Assembly (NCBI GenBank): GCA_028817255.1
Contig: JAPPQA010000149.1
Location: 1 to 5,200, forward strand
Source: Gammaproteobacteria bacterium
GTDB taxonomy: Bacteria > Pseudomonadota > Gammaproteobacteria > Porifericomitales > Porifericomitaceae
Direction: 5' to 3'
DNA: 5,200 bases
A program made the position numbers and the translations under genes. Of this stretch, positions 1 through 4,862 are shown piece by piece; position 1 is the first letter of the stretch; the number at the start of each line of letters is the position of its first letter. Under the pieces are notes generated by a model. The model was not told the DNA's origin, searched no databases, and worked only from the letters and a program-made list of their open reading frames with translations.

Positions 1-177
1 ATTCCCGCCTGCGCGGGAATGGCGGATATTTGCCATGCCAGTGGGTAGTTTTTCGCGCGGATCTGGATTTTCGGAGTTTTTACACAGCCTGTTTCGCCGG
101 AATGATGGAAGGCACATATACAGCACGGGAATGGCGGGATGGGAATCTTTTCTCCTCGATTGCGTAACGGCTTGTGG
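1..177 (+). repeat. Composite palindromic repeat copy R1 (diverged)
   Basis: No gene is supported in 1-198. The block starts with a perfect hairpin, ATTCCCGC (1-8) and GCGGGAAT (13-20) around a 4-base loop. A module at 63-104 with TTTTTACACAG follows, then a 46-base module at 127-172 ending CGATTGCGTAACGGCT. In the same order these match the reverse complement of R3 (4863-5045), while 127-172 is also a near-exact direct copy of 4287-4333 in R2 (one G indel, one T/C change). The end of the repeat lies about 22 bases from the amiC stop. Confidence 0.75.
127..172 (+). repeat. 46-bp direct repeat module, copy in R1
   Basis: Runs from GGGAATGGCGGGATGGGAAT through CTTTTCTCCTCGATTGCG to AACGGCT. 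It aligns with 4287-4333 at every base except one extra G there and TCTCC versus TCCCC. This is the clearest direct repeat bracketing the orn-amiC operon. Confidence 0.9.
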
Positions 178-182
178 CCGTT
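166..182. other. Hairpin just downstream of amiC
   Basis: AACGGC (166-171) and GCCGTT (177-182) form a perfect 6-bp stem with a 5-base loop, 17 bases past the amiC stop in the direction of transcription. No T run follows on the minus strand, so it does not qualify as a standard intrinsic terminator. It partly overlaps the repeat module, and the R2 copy lacks the second arm. Confidence 0.4.
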
Positions 183-198
183 GCCTGGGCCTTGCGCG

Positions 199-1575
199 TC
201 AGTTCTGGCTCAGCGCCTGGCGCCGGGACGCCAACAAAGTGCCTTCCGGCGCGCGGCGGGAGAAAAAATCCAGCACTCCCCGGGAGATGGCATGCGCGAT
301 CCGGTTCTGATACGCCGGGTCCAACAACCGCTTCTCCTCCTGCGGGTTGGAGATAAAGCCGGCCTCGACCAGGATAGAGGGGATGTCGGGAGCGCGCAAA
401 ACCATGAATCCGGCAGACTCCACGTGCCGCTTGTGCACCCGGCCGGCCGGCGCCGCCTTGCGAAGCTGAGCCAATACCAGCTGGGCGGCCTCGATGCTGG
501 ATTCCAGGGCGGCAGTCTGCGACAAGTCCAGCAGCACCGAGGCAAGCAAGTCGTCCTTGTCGGAAATGCTCACCCCGCCGATGAGGTCGGCGGCATTCTC
601 GCGCTGCGCCAACAGGCGGCCATGCTCGCTGCTCGACCGCTTGCGGGAAAGCACATACACCGAACTGCCGCGCACCCGCGGGTCGCGGAAGGAATCGGCA
701 TGGATGGAAACGAACAGGTCCGCCTTCCGCTCACGCGCCTTGCGTACGCGGGCGCCGAGTTTCATGTAATAGTCCCCCTTGCGCACCATCACGGGGCGGA
801 TCCCCGGCATCCGCGCCAACCGCTTCTCCAGTTGCCTGGCGATCTGCAACGCGATGACCTTCTCGCGGCTGCCGTGCGGCCCGGTCGCGCCGGGGTCGGC
901 ACCGCCGTGGCCGGCGTCAATCGCCACGATGACATCGCGCAGGGGCTGCGCCTCGGGCAACGGTTGCCCCCGGCGTAACGGCGGCGACAACTTTGCGCTC
1001 CTGGACTCGCTCCCTGGTTCGCTCCTGGGTGCGCCCCTGGGTGCGCTCCTGGGCCTGCTTCTGGACTCGATCTTGTATCCACCCTTGCGGGCCGCGCCTC
1101 CCTTGCCGGGCATGCGTTTCGCCGGCGTTCGCCGTTGCGGCGACAACAGGTCCAGCACCAGGCGGTGACCGTGGCGGCCATTCGGCAGCAACAGGAAATC
1201 CTTCGCCTTCGCCGGCCGCTTGAGGTCCAGCACCAGCCGCCAATCGCCGTTGCCGCGCGGCGCGGAGCGCAGCCCCCGCAGATAGTGGTCCGCCCGCGCG
1301 ATCCTGGGGAAACGCCCGTGCCACCGCGCCTGTTGCAGGTCCAACACCACACGGTGCGGATCCTGAAGGCTGAAGACCTTGTAGCGCACCGGTTGCGAGA
1401 GATCCAACACCACGCGGGTATGCTCCGGCGCCGCCCAGGCGCGCAGTCCCTTCACTTGCGCGGCGTCCGCCGGCAGGCCGCAGGCAAACAACAGAACGCC
1501 GGCGGCGGCACGAGACAGGGTTTGGCCGCCCCTCGCAGAGCGCCATTCTCCTGCCGATCTAAGGTTCATTATCAT
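199..1575 (-). CDS. amiC: N-acetylmuramoyl-L-alanine amidase, AmiC/AmiB type (AMIN + Amidase_3)
   Basis: Periplasmic zinc amidase that cleaves the bond between N-acetylmuramic acid and the stem peptide during daughter-cell separation. The 458-residue product starts with a basic stretch and hydrophobic core (about 20-39) ending ADAAQ, read as an export signal. An AMIN domain follows (about 40-145; repeated VVLDL/LVLDL strands), then a basic linker (150-210), then Amidase_3 (about 213-442). Expected zinc ligands are H223 (AIDAGHGGADPG), E238 (SREK) and H292 (FVSIHADSF); the catalytic glutamate is E404 (ILVEAGFISNPQEE). Residues about 325-370 match the inhibitory-helix insert of AmiB/AmiC enzymes, so activation by a LytM factor (EnvC or NlpD type) is inferred. 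No LysM domain follows, unlike E. coli AmiB. The gene lies 23 bases after tsaE in an AT-rich gap with a hairpin over the start codon. ATG 1575 was chosen; ATG 1569, two codons later, is an alternative. The symbol could equally be amiB; the function is secure. Confidence 0.95.
   Translation of the reverse strand: MIMNLRSAGEWRSARGGQTLSRAAAGVLLFACGLPADAAQVKGLRAWAAPEHTRVVLDLSQPVRYKVFSLQDPHRVVLDLQQARWHGRFPRIARADHYLRGLRSAPRGNGDWRLVLDLKRPAKAKDFLLLPNGRHGHRLVLDLLSPQRRTPAKRMPGKGGAARKGGYKIESRSRPRSAPRGAPRSEPGSESRSAKLSPPLRRGQPLPEAQPLRDVIVAIDAGHGGADPGATGPHGSREKVIALQIARQLEKRLARMPGIRPVMVRKGDYYMKLGARVRKARERKADLFVSIHADSFRDPRVRGSSVYVLSRKRSSSEHGRLLAQRENAADLIGGVSISDKDDLLASVLLDLSQTAALESSIEAAQLVLAQLRKAAPAGRVHKRHVESAGFMVLRAPDIPSILVEAGFISNPQEEKRLLDPAYQNRIAHAISRGVLDFFSRRAPEGTLLASRRQALSQN
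1001..1072 (-). repeat. Six tandem 12-bp units in the amiC linker
   Basis: Six consecutive imperfect 12-mers on the plus strand: CTGGACTCGCTC, CCTGGTTCGCTC, CTGGGTGCGCCC, CTGGGTGCGCTC, CTGGGCCTGCTT, CTGGACTCGATC. In AmiC they encode a four-residue periodic stretch (ESRS, RPRS, APRG, APRS, EPGS, ESRS; about residues 170-193) between the AMIN and amidase domains. Copy number could vary without frameshift because 12 is a multiple of 3. Confidence 0.9.
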
Positions 1576-1592
1576 AAAAGCATCTTATGATA
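1570..1592 (-). promoter_or_regulatory. AT-rich hairpin covering the amiC start codon
   Basis: On the plus strand TATCATAA (1570-1577) and TTATGATA (1585-1592) are perfect complements around a 7-base loop. In the mRNA the ATG of amiC (1575-1573) lies inside the stem, so folding would hide the start. The weak ribosome binding site (AAGATG) lies in the loop and arm. The surrounding stretch of about 50 bases is far more AT-rich than the rest of the operon; it could also hold an internal promoter, but no well-spaced -35/-10 pair stands out. Confidence 0.45.
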
Positions 1593-1598
1593 TTATTT

Positions 1599-2090
1599 TT
1601 ATAGAATAAATGATCTAGCGGCCCTTAGCAAGCCATCGCCGGAAGGACGATCCGCGCATAAGCGAATCCGCCGCCCGGCAGCTGCCATTCCCAACTGCGC
1701 CAGCAAATCCGGCGGCGGCAACAGATCGCCGGCCCGTTCCGGCCATTCCACCAGGACCAGCGCATCTTCGGCGAAATATTCCCGTATTCCCAAAAATTCC
1801 GCCGCCTCCGACCCGCCTTGCAGACGGTACAGATCCAAATGATAGACGGGAGGCAGACCGCGGAGCGCATACGTTTCCACCCAGGCATAGCTGGGGCTGT
1901 GCACGGCGCCCGCATGTCCCAGGCCACGCAAAATACCGCGCACCAGCGTGGTTTTGCCGGCGCCGAGTTCGCCCTGCAGGTAGATGCGCGCGCCCTGGCG
2001 GCAAGAGGGCGCCAGGCAGGCGCCCAGCCGCTCCATGGCCTCCGCCCCGGCGACGTTCAGCGACAGGGATTCGCCAGCCGCCGCAACCAT
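1599..2090 (-). CDS. tsaE: tRNA threonylcarbamoyladenosine biosynthesis ATPase TsaE
   Basis: P-loop ATPase that works with TsaB and TsaD to transfer threonylcarbamoyl to A37 of ANN-decoding tRNAs (t6A). The 163-residue product is close to the roughly 155 residues usual for the family. Visible motifs: Walker A GELGAGKTT (40-48; K46, T47), the SPSY switch motif (66-69), HLDLYRL (84-90) and the Walker-B-like VEWPERA (114-120). The reading frame stays open upstream to 3032, but only the part from ATG 2090 is TsaE-like; the rest is a shadow of nnrD. ATG 2090 lies inside the end of nnrD (34-base overlap) and has no convincing Shine-Dalgarno sequence, so translational coupling to nnrD is likely. The last codons (SFIL) and the stop fall in an unusually AT-rich stretch. 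This is the yjeE position in the conserved gammaproteobacterial cluster. Confidence 0.95.
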   Translation of the reverse strand: MVAAAGESLSLNVAGAEAMERLGACLAPSCRQGARIYLQGELGAGKTTLVRGILRGLGHAGAVHSPSYAWVETYALRGLPPVYHLDLYRLQGGSEAAEFLGIREYFAEDALVLVEWPERAGDLLPPPDLLAQLGMAAAGRRIRLCADRPSGDGLLRAARSFIL

Positions 2091-3553
2091 GGCAACAGGT
2101 CCGTGGCTTGCAGGCCACGCTCGCCTTCCGCCGCCGCGGCGGCATCGCCGGCGGCCGCATGCAGGCAAACGCCCAGGCGGGCCGCCTCGCCGGCATCCAG
2201 CCCCTGCGCCCACAGGGCGGCGATCACGCCGGTGAGGAGGTCGCCCATGCCGCCTACGGCCATCCCCGGGTTGCCGGCGTCCAGCACCGCCATCCCCCGC
2301 GCATCGGCGACCAGGGTGCCCGCGCCCTTGAGCACAACCGTGCCGCCGTAGCGGACCCGCAACTCCGCCGCGGCGGCGAAACGATCCGCCTGCACCTCGG
2401 CGTTGCCGCAACCCAGCAAACGGGCCGCCTCGCCGGGGTGGGGGGTCAGGATCCAATCGTCGCGGCGCTGCGGGTCTTCGGCCAGAAGATTCAGGGCATC
2501 GGCGTCCAGCACCAGGGGCCGGCGCGCCTCCAGGGCGCGCGCCAGCAAGCGGGCGCCCCAGCGGGCGCGCCCCAGCCCCGGCCCCACCGCCAGCGCCGTC
2601 GCCCGCGCCAGCAAGGGAGACAGCGCGGCGGCCTCCTCTACCCCATGTGCCATGACCTCCGGGGGATAGCCGCTCCCTTGCGCGTGGCAGTTGCGGGTCG
2701 CCACAGAGACCAGGCCCGCGCCCACGCGGCCGGCAGCGGCGGCGGCAAGTCGCGGCGCGCCGCCGAAGCCGCGCTCTCCTCCGACCACCAGGACATGACC
2801 GAAGGCGCCTTTGTGAGCATGGCGCGGCCGCGGCCGCAAAAGTCCTTCCCAATCGGCGAGCTCCAGGCGCCGTGCCGCCGACGCGAGGCCGCGGCCGATG
2901 GCGGGCGGCACCCCGAGCCCGGCAAAATACAGCCGGCCGCAATACTCTCCCCCGGCGGCGGTCAGCAAGCCCCGCTTCAGGGCGATGAAGGAGATCGTGG
3001 CCCGCGCCCGCACCGCCGCCCCAAGGGGGCAACCGCTATCGGCGTGCAGGCCGGAAGGAATATCCAGCGACAGCACGGGCGCCGCGCAATCATTCGCCGC
3101 CGCCACCGCAACTCGCAGTGCGCCGCCGACTTCCCGGTTCAGCCCGGTGCCCAGCAGGGCGTCCACCACGACATCCGCATCCGCCAGCGGCGCCGCGGGC
3201 AACGCGGCACTCTCCCCACCGGCCTCCCGCCACCGCTGCTCGACGGTGGCCAGGATGCCGTCGGCGGGCGGCGGCGCGGAGAACGGACGCAACACGCGCG
3301 CCGACAAGCCGTCGCCACGCGCCAGCCGGGCCAGTACCAGGCCGTCGCCGCCGTTGTTGCCCGCCCCGCACAACACGAGCAGACGACGGGCGCCGGGCCA
3401 GGCCGCCCGCAACAGGAGGTATGCGGCCCGTCCGGCGCGTTCCATCAACGTCAGCGCGGGGATGCCGTGTTCGGCGGCGGCGATGCGATCTATCTCGCGC
3501 GCCTGTTCGGCGAGATACAGTTCCCGCGGCAATGTAGGGCCCGCCTGGATCAA
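2057..3553 (-). CDS. nnrD: Bifunctional NAD(P)HX epimerase / ADP-dependent NAD(P)HX dehydratase
   Basis: Cytosolic metabolite-repair enzyme. The N-terminal YjeF_N domain epimerises R/S-NAD(P)HX, and the C-terminal ribokinase-like domain dehydrates the S form back to NAD(P)H using ADP. From TTG 3553 the product is 498 residues (E. coli YjeF is about 515). Epimerase motifs: MERAG (37-41), CGAGNNGGDG (62-71), DALLGTG (131-137), LDIPSGLH (163-170). Dehydratase motifs: HKGAFGHVLVVGG (247-259), VGPGLG (323-328), LDADALNLL (349-357), TPHPGEAARLLG (370-381), LKGAGT (408-413), and NPGMAVGGMGD (428-438) with the catalytic aspartate. The frame stays open to ATG 3829 inside orn, but those extra residues are antisense-like shadow and resemble nothing in the family. 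No ATG lies between the orn stop and the first conserved helix. TTG 3553, 7 bases after the orn stop with GAGG just upstream, is the best start; TTG 3532 is an alternative. Also called yjeF or nnr. Confidence 0.93.
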   Translation of the reverse strand: MIQAGPTLPRELYLAEQAREIDRIAAAEHGIPALTLMERAGRAAYLLLRAAWPGARRLLVLCGAGNNGGDGLVLARLARGDGLSARVLRPFSAPPPADGILATVEQRWREAGGESAALPAAPLADADVVVDALLGTGLNREVGGALRVAVAAANDCAAPVLSLDIPSGLHADSGCPLGAAVRARATISFIALKRGLLTAAGGEYCGRLYFAGLGVPPAIGRGLASAARRLELADWEGLLRPRPRHAHKGAFGHVLVVGGERGFGGAPRLAAAAAGRVGAGLVSVATRNCHAQGSGYPPEVMAHGVEEAAALSPLLARATALAVGPGLGRARWGARLLARALEARRPLVLDADALNLLAEDPQRRDDWILTPHPGEAARLLGCGNAEVQADRFAAAAELRVRYGGTVVLKGAGTLVADARGMAVLDAGNPGMAVGGMGDLLTGVIAALWAQGLDAGEAARLGVCLHAAAGDAAAAAEGERGLQATDLLPWLRRLANPCR

Positions 3554-3557
3554 GGCG

Positions 3558-3562
3558 CCCTC
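3558..3562 (-). promoter_or_regulatory. Ribosome binding site supporting the TTG start of nnrD
   Basis: GAGGG on the minus strand, partly overlapping the TGA stop of orn, with the GAGG core 5 bases before TTG 3553. It is the only purine-rich site between orn and the first conserved YjeF_N residues, so it decides the start call and suggests coupled translation of orn and nnrD. Confidence 0.55.
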
Positions 3563-4103
3563 AGCGACGGAAAAAGCGCTGGCGGTAAAAGCGCAGTTCC
3601 TCGATGGAGTCCCGGATGTCCTGTTGCGCCAGGTGCTGACTCTGCTTGGCGAAGGGCGGCAACTCTGGCGCCCAGCGCCGGTACAATTCCTTGACCGTAC
3701 TGACGTCCAGATTGCGGTAATGGAAATAGCGCTCAAGTTCCGGCATCCAGCGGTACAGAAAGCGGCGGTCCTGGCAAATGCTGTTGCCGCACATCGGAGA
3801 GCGGTTCGGCGGCGCCTGCCCGCGCACAAATTCCAGCGTGCGCCGTTCCGCCTCGCGCTCGCCGACCCCGTCGTTACGCGCCCGTTCGAGCAGGCCGGAG
3901 TCGCCGTGGTGGCTGCGGTTCCATTCGTCCATGCGCTGCAGCGTCTCCTCGTCCTGACGGATCGCGAGCACCGGCCCCTCCCCTACCTCGCGCAACTCCG
4001 CGTCGGTCGCCAGGGTGGCAATCTCAAGGATGCGGTCCCGATCCGGGTCGAGCCCGGTCATTTCCAAATCAATCCAGATCAGGGTTTCCGTAGAGTTCGT
4101 CAT
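3561..4103 (-). CDS. orn: Oligoribonuclease (DEDDh 3'-5' exoribonuclease)
   Basis: Degrades 2-5 nt nano-RNAs, including pGpG from cyclic-di-GMP turnover, to mononucleotides in the cytoplasm; essential in E. coli. The 180-residue product matches the family's 181 or so. All five DEDDh residues are in place: D12 and E14 (WIDLEMTGLDP), D112 (CGNSICQDRRF), H157 and D162 (QHLAQQDIRDS). Other family signatures are ILEIATL, MPELERYFHYRNLDVST and KELYRRW. Two usually conserved neighbours differ: the family GNSIGQD is GNSICQD (C110), and the family ALDDI before the last aspartate is AQQDI. The start ATG gives the canonical N-terminus, although its upstream GCGGCAGC is a poor ribosome binding site. It is the first gene of the minus-strand run; its stop TGA overlaps the ribosome binding site proposed for nnrD. 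Confidence 0.97.
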   Translation of the reverse strand: MTNSTETLIWIDLEMTGLDPDRDRILEIATLATDAELREVGEGPVLAIRQDEETLQRMDEWNRSHHGDSGLLERARNDGVGEREAERRTLEFVRGQAPPNRSPMCGNSICQDRRFLYRWMPELERYFHYRNLDVSTVKELYRRWAPELPPFAKQSQHLAQQDIRDSIEELRFYRQRFFRR

Positions 4104-4163
4104 TGCTGCCGCACTGCCGCCGCGGCCGCCGCGGGGATCGTAGAGACATTAGCGCGTTGGCAT

Positions 4164-4179
4164 TGTACTTCGGGGTACA
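4164..4179. promoter_or_regulatory. TGTAC-N6-GTACA inverted repeat upstream of orn
   Basis: Perfect 5-bp arms, TGTAC (4164-4168) and GTACA (4175-4179), lie about 60 bases upstream of the orn start. The left arm overlaps a minus-strand TACAAT (4167-4162), which matches the sigma70 -10 consensus at 5 of 6 bases. No good -35 sits 16-18 bases upstream of it. Operator and promoter roles are both inference. Confidence 0.3.
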
Positions 4180-4212
4180 GCAAATAGCGACGGGGCGTAT
4201 GGTTTCACCACA

Positions 4213-4236
4213 ATGGCAAATATCCGCCATTCCCGC
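4213..4236 (-). repeat. 24-bp inverted copy of positions 13-36
   Basis: ATGGCAAATATCCGCCATTC (4213-4232) plus CCGC is the exact reverse complement of 13-36 in R1. It abuts the start of R2. With the 127-172 / 4287-4333 direct repeat, it ties both ends of the operon to the same repeat family. Confidence 0.9.
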
Positions 4237-4333
4237 CCCTGTTCAAGCCAGGGGCAGGCTCTGCGCGGGAATGGCGAGGGGGGCATGGGAATGGCGGGGA
4301 TGGGAATCTTTTCCCCTCGATTGCGTAACGGCT
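4229..4333 (+). repeat. Composite palindromic repeat copy R2
   Basis: Outer arms ATTCCCGC (4229-4236) and GCGGGAAT (4265-4272) enclose, and partly overlap, a second 7-bp stem GCCCCTG (4235-4241) / CAGGGGC (4249-4255). Two further GGGAAT blocks (4287, 4302) and CGATTGCGTAACGGCT follow. The part 4229-4297 is the reverse complement of 4975-5045 in R3 except for 6 versus 8 G in one run. The part 4287-4333 is a direct copy of 127-172. Confidence 0.92.
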
Positions 4334-4352
4334 GGCACCCGCCTGGCCGGGA

Positions 4353-4382
4353 TTGACTGGCGGGCGGCGGCGGGCGCATACT
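4353..4382 (+). promoter_or_regulatory. Sigma70-like promoter of the small coiled-coil gene
   Basis: TTGACT (4353-4358, 5 of 6 to consensus), an 18-base spacer, then CATACT (4377-4382, 4 of 6). Transcription would start near 4389, giving a leader of about 40 bases before ATG 4428. It is the best-looking -35/-10 pair noticed in the window. The spacer is very GC-rich. Confidence 0.5.
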
Positions 4383-4389
4383 CGCCCTT

Positions 4390-4407
4390 GGACCCCTGCC
4401 TGGGTCC
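4390..4407 (+). promoter_or_regulatory. Leader hairpin before the small gene
   Basis: GGACCC (4390-4395) and GGGTCC (4402-4407) form a perfect 6-bp stem with a 6-base loop, at the predicted 5' end of the transcript and 8 bases before the ribosome binding site. An overlapping palindrome CTGGGTCCCAG (4400-4410) offers a competing fold. A protective or regulatory 5' stem is plausible but untested. Confidence 0.45.
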
Positions 4408-4415
4408 CAGCTGCG

Positions 4416-4421
4416 AAGGAG
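4416..4421 (+). promoter_or_regulatory. Strong ribosome binding site of the small gene
   Basis: AAGGAG, 6 bases before ATG 4428. It fixes the start of the 120-residue protein and is the strongest Shine-Dalgarno match seen before any of the five genes here. Confidence 0.8.
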
Positions 4422-4427
4422 CGCAAA

Positions 4428-4790
4428 ATGAGCAAGGAAAGCAAAATGGAACCGCTGGAAAAGACCTGGATTCTGGAACTCGTCGGGACCGCGATGCTCG
4501 CTGCCCTGCTGGGGCTTTGGGGGTGGACTGCCAACAAGGTGGTGCAAGTCGGCGAGAGCGTCGTCGAGGTCAAGGCGGAACTCCAACAAGAGATCGGCGA
4601 GGTGAGGGTGGAGATCGCCGAAGTGAAGGTGGAGCTCGGCAGGGAAATCGCCGCGGTGGACGCCAAGCTCGATTTGCTGATACGCGGGCTGAACATTTCG
4701 GTTGCCCCGAAGGACAATGCCGACGCCGAGCCAGCGGGGGCGGAGCGCGGCGGCTTCCGGGTCGGCGCGGGCGAAACGGCAGCCGAGTAG
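4428..4790 (+). CDS. Small membrane-anchored coiled-coil protein, unknown family
   Basis: A 120-residue product that I do not recognise. A short polar N-terminus (1-13, MSKESKMEPLEK) leads to a hydrophobic segment of membrane-helix length (about 14-33, WILELVGTAMLAALLGLWGW), then a charged region (about 37-85) of V/L/I-E-V-K/R pattern typical of a coiled coil. Within it an 18-residue unit appears twice, E47-A64 (EVKAELQQEIGEVRVEIA) and E65-D82 (EVKVELGREIAAVDAKLD). The tail (86-120) is Ala/Gly-rich and looks disordered. ATG 4428 is chosen because AAGGAG sits 6 bases upstream; the 25 codons available further upstream are Arg/Pro-rich and cover the promoter. The gene runs opposite to the operon and lies alone between inverted repeats R2 and R3, with its own promoter and 3' hairpin. 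A membrane-tethered oligomer is inferred from shape only; no enzymatic motif is visible. A holin-like or toxin-like role is possible but unsupported. Confidence 0.8.
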   Translation: MSKESKMEPLEKTWILELVGTAMLAALLGLWGWTANKVVQVGESVVEVKAELQQEIGEVRVEIAEVKVELGREIAAVDAKLDLLIRGLNISVAPKDNADAEPAGAERGGFRVGAGETAAE

Positions 4791-4805
4791 CTTGGCCCGC
4801 TCGGC
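4782..4805 (+). terminator. Possible terminator hairpin at the end of the small gene
   Basis: GCCGAG (4782-4787, overlapping the last codons) and CTCGGC (4800-4805) pair perfectly around a 12-base loop that holds the TAG stop. No T run follows, so intrinsic termination is doubtful. It may act as a 3' stabiliser or be incidental in GC-rich sequence. Confidence 0.25.
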
Positions 4806-4862
4806 GGCCTCCGCGCCTGCCTCGCCGCCCGCCCATCCTGTCCGCCCCCTGCCCCCGCCGCG

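Noticed and set aside
1..172. CRISPR array
   Set aside because: Repeats are modular, of different lengths and orientation, and are not regularly spaced by unique spacers.
35..310. Plus-strand 91-residue frame in R1
   Set aside because: Its WESFLLDCVTA peptide recurs in another frame at 4103-4966, but only because both read the same DNA repeat; it then runs antisense into amiC.
139..978. Plus-strand open frame of 279 codons opposite amiC
   Set aside because: Antisense to the amidase domain, begins inside repeat R1, no ribosome binding site, no recognisable motif.
2091..3032. Upstream extension of the tsaE frame to 3032
   Set aside because: Shadow of nnrD in another frame; no similarity to TsaE before residue 315 of that frame.
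2108..3694. Long plus-strand open frame (528 codons) opposite nnrD
   Set aside because: It is antisense to a secure gene with complete YjeF motifs. The product is Arg/Gln/Pro-rich with no domain; long antisense frames are expected at this GC content.
3554..3829. Extension of nnrD to ATG 3829 inside orn
   Set aside because: The 92 extra residues overlap orn almost entirely and do not resemble YjeF N-termini.
4120..4134. CCGCGGCCGCCGCGG palindrome before orn
   Set aside because: Self-complementary, but simple GC-rich sequence common at this composition; no independent sign of function.
4162..4180. LexA box upstream of orn
   Set aside because: On the minus strand CTGT is present, but the matching ACAG at the required spacing is not.
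4353..4427. N-terminal extension of the small gene to ATG 4353
   Set aside because: The 25 extra residues are Arg/Pro-rich, cover the -35 element and leader hairpin, and lack a ribosome binding site; ATG 4428 has AAGGAG at ideal spacing.
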